8,090 nucleotides of DNA from JASEGV01 sp947085285 (lineage in GTDB: Bacteria > Bacteroidota > Ignavibacteria > UBA10030 > BY39). Location of the stretch: NCBI GenBank assembly GCA_947085285.1, contig CAMTVZ010000075.1, forward strand, positions 1 to 8,090, given 5' to 3'. The notes beneath the pieces are model-generated. The model was not told the DNA's origin. It searched no databases and saw nothing but the letters and a program-made list of their open reading frames with translations. The first letter of the stretch is position 1; every line of letters begins with the position of its first letter. This document shows, one piece after another, positions 5,620-8,090 of the stretch. The translations under genes and the position numbers were made by a program.

Positions 5620-8090
5620 GTGAAAAATTTAAATATTATATTTCAAAATTGGAATATTTTTTTCTCCAATAAATCAAACATAATTGCTATTATATTTGCA
5701 ATAATCGGTTTAGTGCTATCTTTCCTGGCATTTTCCCAATCGGCATCATCTTCATCCGGAAATTTGTCCCCTACCATTTCTGATACAACCGAAACGATTG
5801 AAGATGAATTCGAAGAAGAAATCGAGGAGGAAAACCACAGAGAAGTTCCGCCGCAAGACCCGAACATCAACATTAGAACCCGCGGAGAAATTTTCAAAGA
5901 TTCTTCTCAAACAGCCGAATGGGTCGATTCAACAGCTTATGTATTTGTCGATTCCTCTTCACGTGTCGAACACTTTTTACATAAACGAAACGATTTAATT
6001 TACGCCAACCCATTTGTAAAAAGTCAACACCCACTATATTTAGAAAACCGCAGCACAGCATATCAAATTAGTGTTACATTGGATAGCACAGGACATTACG
6101 TGGATGTAACTGAAAAGATATATGATAAGGATGTAAAAATTCCGATTCGACTAAGGTTGGAAGATTATATACAACGACGCTTAGAGTTCGAGCGTTATAA
6201 ATCGTGGGAAGCTTTAGCCAAAGTTTATGTTACTGAACAGAAAGAAGTTGGATTAAGCGAGTTTTTTGGTTCAATAACAAATATCGAAATTCCAATGCCT
6301 TCGGTAGGATTTCTGAGTATATTCGGACCACCTAAAATCAATTTACGAATCAGCGGTGCTGTTGATATAAAAGCTGGTTTCAGAAGTCAGAAATCGGACC
6401 AAACTTTACTCTCTGAACGCGATCAGGTTCGTAACGAGCCGAACTTCAGTCAGGAAGTTCAGATAAATGTGAACGGTACAATCGGCGATAAACTAAACAT
6501 ACTTGCCGATTGGAATACACAGCGTACATTTGAGTATGAAAATCAATTGAAGATAAAATATACCGGTTATGAAGACGAGATAATACAAAGCATCGAAGCT
6601 GGAAACGTATCACTACAAACAGGCGGCTCGTATATCGGTAGTAGCCAAGCCCTATTTGGAATAAAAGGAAGATTTCAATTTGGCCCACTCTCGTTACAAA
6701 CAGTCGTATCGCAAAAAAAAGGACAAACAAAAGAGTTAACTGCTACAGGAGGTGCTCAGGACAAACCATTTACGATTCGGGCTTTTGAATATTCTACAAA
6801 CCATTACTTCCTTGACACTGTTTATCGGAACATTTTTGAAACTGTATTCGCTACACTTAATCCCCAATTGTCAACTTCGATGTCGCAATATCAAATTGTG
6901 GAAATTGAAGTTTGGAAAACAAGGCAGGGGGGTAATTTCCAGATCGGTCAGAAAGAAGGAGTTGCACTTATCGACCTCCCCCACATTAGTCCAAATCAAA
7001 GTTATCCTGATAGCCTACGAGAGCTAAGTGGTAAGTCAGGAAGCATCGAGCGTGGTATATGGGTTAAAGTTCCTCCTAATGAATATAAATATAATTCACA
7101 AGCTGGTTATATTTCTATAGCAACAAGTTTGCAAAGCGATCAAGCTTTGGCTGTAGCATTCAGAACTCAAGGTCCAACTGGCTCTGTTGACGATGATATG
7201 ATTTTTGGTGAGTTTGCCGGCACAGATACCTCAACCAGACCTGTGATTTTGAAACTAATCCGACCAAAAAATTTAATTCCAAGTTTCAAACCTGCATGGG
7301 ACTTAATGCTGAAAAATATTTATTCATTGGGGGGTTCAAATTTAAAGAAAGAAGGTTTTGAACTGAAAATATATCGCGAATCGGGGGGGGAGGCCGATTT
7401 AGACGAACTTTTGGGTACACCACTTGTTAAAATATTAAATGTAGATAAGTACGACGAGAATAATTCGCCACAATCAGATAATAAATTTGACTACATAAGA
7501 AATTACACAATCGATGAAGCTAGAGCTGAAGTAATTTTCCCGACCCTCGAACCATTCCGAAAATCAATACGCGAATTCTTAATCACTAAAAATGCCTCTG
7601 AAACTGTTATAGATTCCTTAACCTTTCCAGAAATCTACGATTCGCTAACTTATATTGCCCGGCAGAGCACAAGAAATAGATATGTGCTGAAAGGTAAATC
7701 TTCAACAGGGGGGCAAACTAAATACAATCTTGGCTTCAACATAGTCGAAGGAAGTGTGCAAGTTTTATTAGATGGCTCGCCACTCTCCCCTAATGTTGAT
7801 TATACTGTCAATTATATGATTGGCGAAGTTATCATCCAAAATCCACGCGCGTTAGTACCTGAAGCAAATCTTCAAATAAAATACGAACAGAACGACCTCT
7901 TTCAACTCGCTTCAAAAACTTTAATAGGTATGCGTGGCGAAATGGATCCACTACCTAATACTAAGTTAGGTTTCACATGGATGAATTTGAATCAGGAAAC
8001 TCTTAGCGACAAAGTTCGTTTGAACGAAGAACCTACTAACAATTCAATATTCGGTGTCGATGCGATGAGTTCGTTAGACTTAGGATTCCT
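5620..8090 (+). CDS. sprA: SprA (Sov) type IX secretion outer-membrane translocon, N-terminal part
   Basis: From a GTG at 5620 the frame stays open for 823 codons to the window edge; full SprA proteins exceed 2,000 residues, so this is the N-terminal third or so. SprA forms the very large outer-membrane beta-barrel through which T9SS cargo leaves the cell; it is needed for gliding in flavobacteria. Residues 20-40 are a hydrophobic export signal, followed by a Ser-rich and acidic linker (55-74). SprA N-terminal family motifs include FGPPKINLRISGAVDI (235-250), QEVQINVNGTIGDKLNILADWNTQ (278-301), KIKYTGYEDEIIQSIEAGNVSL (311-332) and SQALFGIKGRFQFGPLS (342-358). A later copy of this architecture starts near 700: IVEGSVQVLLDGSPLSPNVDY, then MIGEVIIQNPRAL, SKTLIGMRGE and EEPTNNSIFGVDA. 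An in-frame TAA at 5599-5601 rules out an earlier start, and the first in-frame ATG comes only at residue 226. Gly-Gly pairs are often encoded by G6-G8 tracts. Confidence 0.95.
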   Translation, partial: MKNLNIIFQNWNIFFSNKSNIIAIIFAIIGLVLSFLAFSQSASSSSGNLSPTISDTTETIEDEFEEEIEEENHREVPPQDPNINIRTRGEIFKDSSQTAEWVDSTAYVFVDSSSRVEHFLHKRNDLIYANPFVKSQHPLYLENRSTAYQISVTLDSTGHYVDVTEKIYDKDVKIPIRLRLEDYIQRRLEFERYKSWEALAKVYVTEQKEVGLSEFFGSITNIEIPMPSVGFLSIFGPPKINLRISGAVDIKAGFRSQKSDQTLLSERDQVRNEPNFSQEVQINVNGTIGDKLNILADWNTQRTFEYENQLKIKYTGYEDEIIQSIEAGNVSLQTGGSYIGSSQALFGIKGRFQFGPLSLQTVVSQKKGQTKELTATGGAQDKPFTIRAFEYSTNHYFLDTVYRNIFETVFATLNPQLSTSMSQYQIVEIEVWKTRQGGNFQIGQKEGVALIDLPHISPNQSYPDSLRELSGKSGSIERGIWVKVPPNEYKYNSQAGYISIATSLQSDQALAVAFRTQGPTGSVDDDMIFGEFAGTDTSTRPVILKLIRPKNLIPSFKPAWDLMLKNIYSLGGSNLKKEGFELKIYRESGGEADLDELLGTPLVKILNVDKYDENNSPQSDNKFDYIRNYTIDEARAEVIFPTLEPFRKSIREFLITKNASETVIDSLTFPEIYDSLTYIARQSTRNRYVLKGKSSTGGQTKYNLGFNIVEGSVQVLLDGSPLSPNVDYTVNYMIGEVIIQNPRALVPEANLQIKYEQNDLFQLASKTLIGMRGEMDPLPNTKLGFTWMNLNQETLSDKVRLNEEPTNNSIFGVDAMSSLDLGF
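7383..7390 (+). repeat. G8 homopolymer inside sprA
   Basis: Eight G residues encode part of Ser-Gly-Gly-Glu in an AT-rich gene. Loss of one G would bring a TAG into frame within about five codons; gain of one would lead to a TAA about 14 codons on. Homopolymers of this length can slip during replication, so this is a possible mutation or phase-variation hotspot. It is also a place where a sequencing or assembly error could hide, although the frame is intact here. Confidence 0.6.

Noticed and set aside
5643..7027. Small ORFs at 5643-5897 (-), 5798-5998 (+), 6446-6730 (-) and 6752-7027 (+)
   Set aside because: All overlap the continuous sprA frame starting at the GTG at 5620, which carries strong family motifs throughout.
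6927..7713. G-quadruplex formed by the G runs in sprA
   Set aside because: The runs are about 40 to 400 bases apart, too far to form one ordinary quadruplex.

Overview
The window comes from an AT-rich chromosome of the Bacteroidota/Chlorobi/Ignavibacteria type. Two features point there: a secreted protein with the type IX secretion (T9SS) C-terminal sorting domain (QNYPNPFN ... GxYFYRL), and the N-terminal third or so of SprA, the outer-membrane T9SS translocon. The four large genes have no convincing Shine-Dalgarno sequence, which also fits this group. An Ignavibacteria-like member is the best guess, because the 'QNYPNPFN' spelling and the central module of the cargo protein are common there; this is inference from motif style, not from a search.

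Layout. (1) 1-904, minus: N-terminal 301 residues of a sodium:dicarboxylate/glutamate symporter, cut by the window edge, with an unusually long loop between the first two membrane helices. (2) 1111-1523, plus: a two-gene hicB-hicA toxin-antitoxin module with the antitoxin first. The module lies between two 92-bp direct repeats (872-963 and 1613-1704, 7 mismatches). Copy 1 is the start codon region and upstream DNA of the symporter gene; copy 2 is a stranded duplicate of the same region. The module plus one repeat copy is a 741-bp unit that looks inserted between the symporter and its upstream neighbour. (3) 1726-3183, minus: T9SS cargo protein with signal peptide, two fibronectin-III-like domains around a T9SS-associated module, and the sorting domain. 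A strong sigma70-like promoter with a dyad lies inside the longest version of this ORF and argues for the shorter start. (4) 3303-5468, plus: S46-family dipeptidyl-peptidase (DPP7/DPP11 family) with signal peptide, full catalytic triad and a DPP7-like glycine in the S1 pocket. (5) 5620-8090, plus: sprA, from a GTG start, running off the window, with several G6-G8 tracts.

How they fit together: SprA exports T9SS cargo such as the 1726-3183 protein across the outer membrane. The S46 peptidase would release dipeptides in the periplasm, and the symporter could import acidic amino acids or dicarboxylates. This shared theme of protein export and peptide use is inferred from proximity; the genes are divergent or separately spaced and are not one operon. 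I see no rRNA, tRNA, CRISPR or transposase, and no gene-free stretch over 300 bases. I found no clearly new multi-gene system. The most unusual structure is the repeat-flanked toxin-antitoxin insertion.
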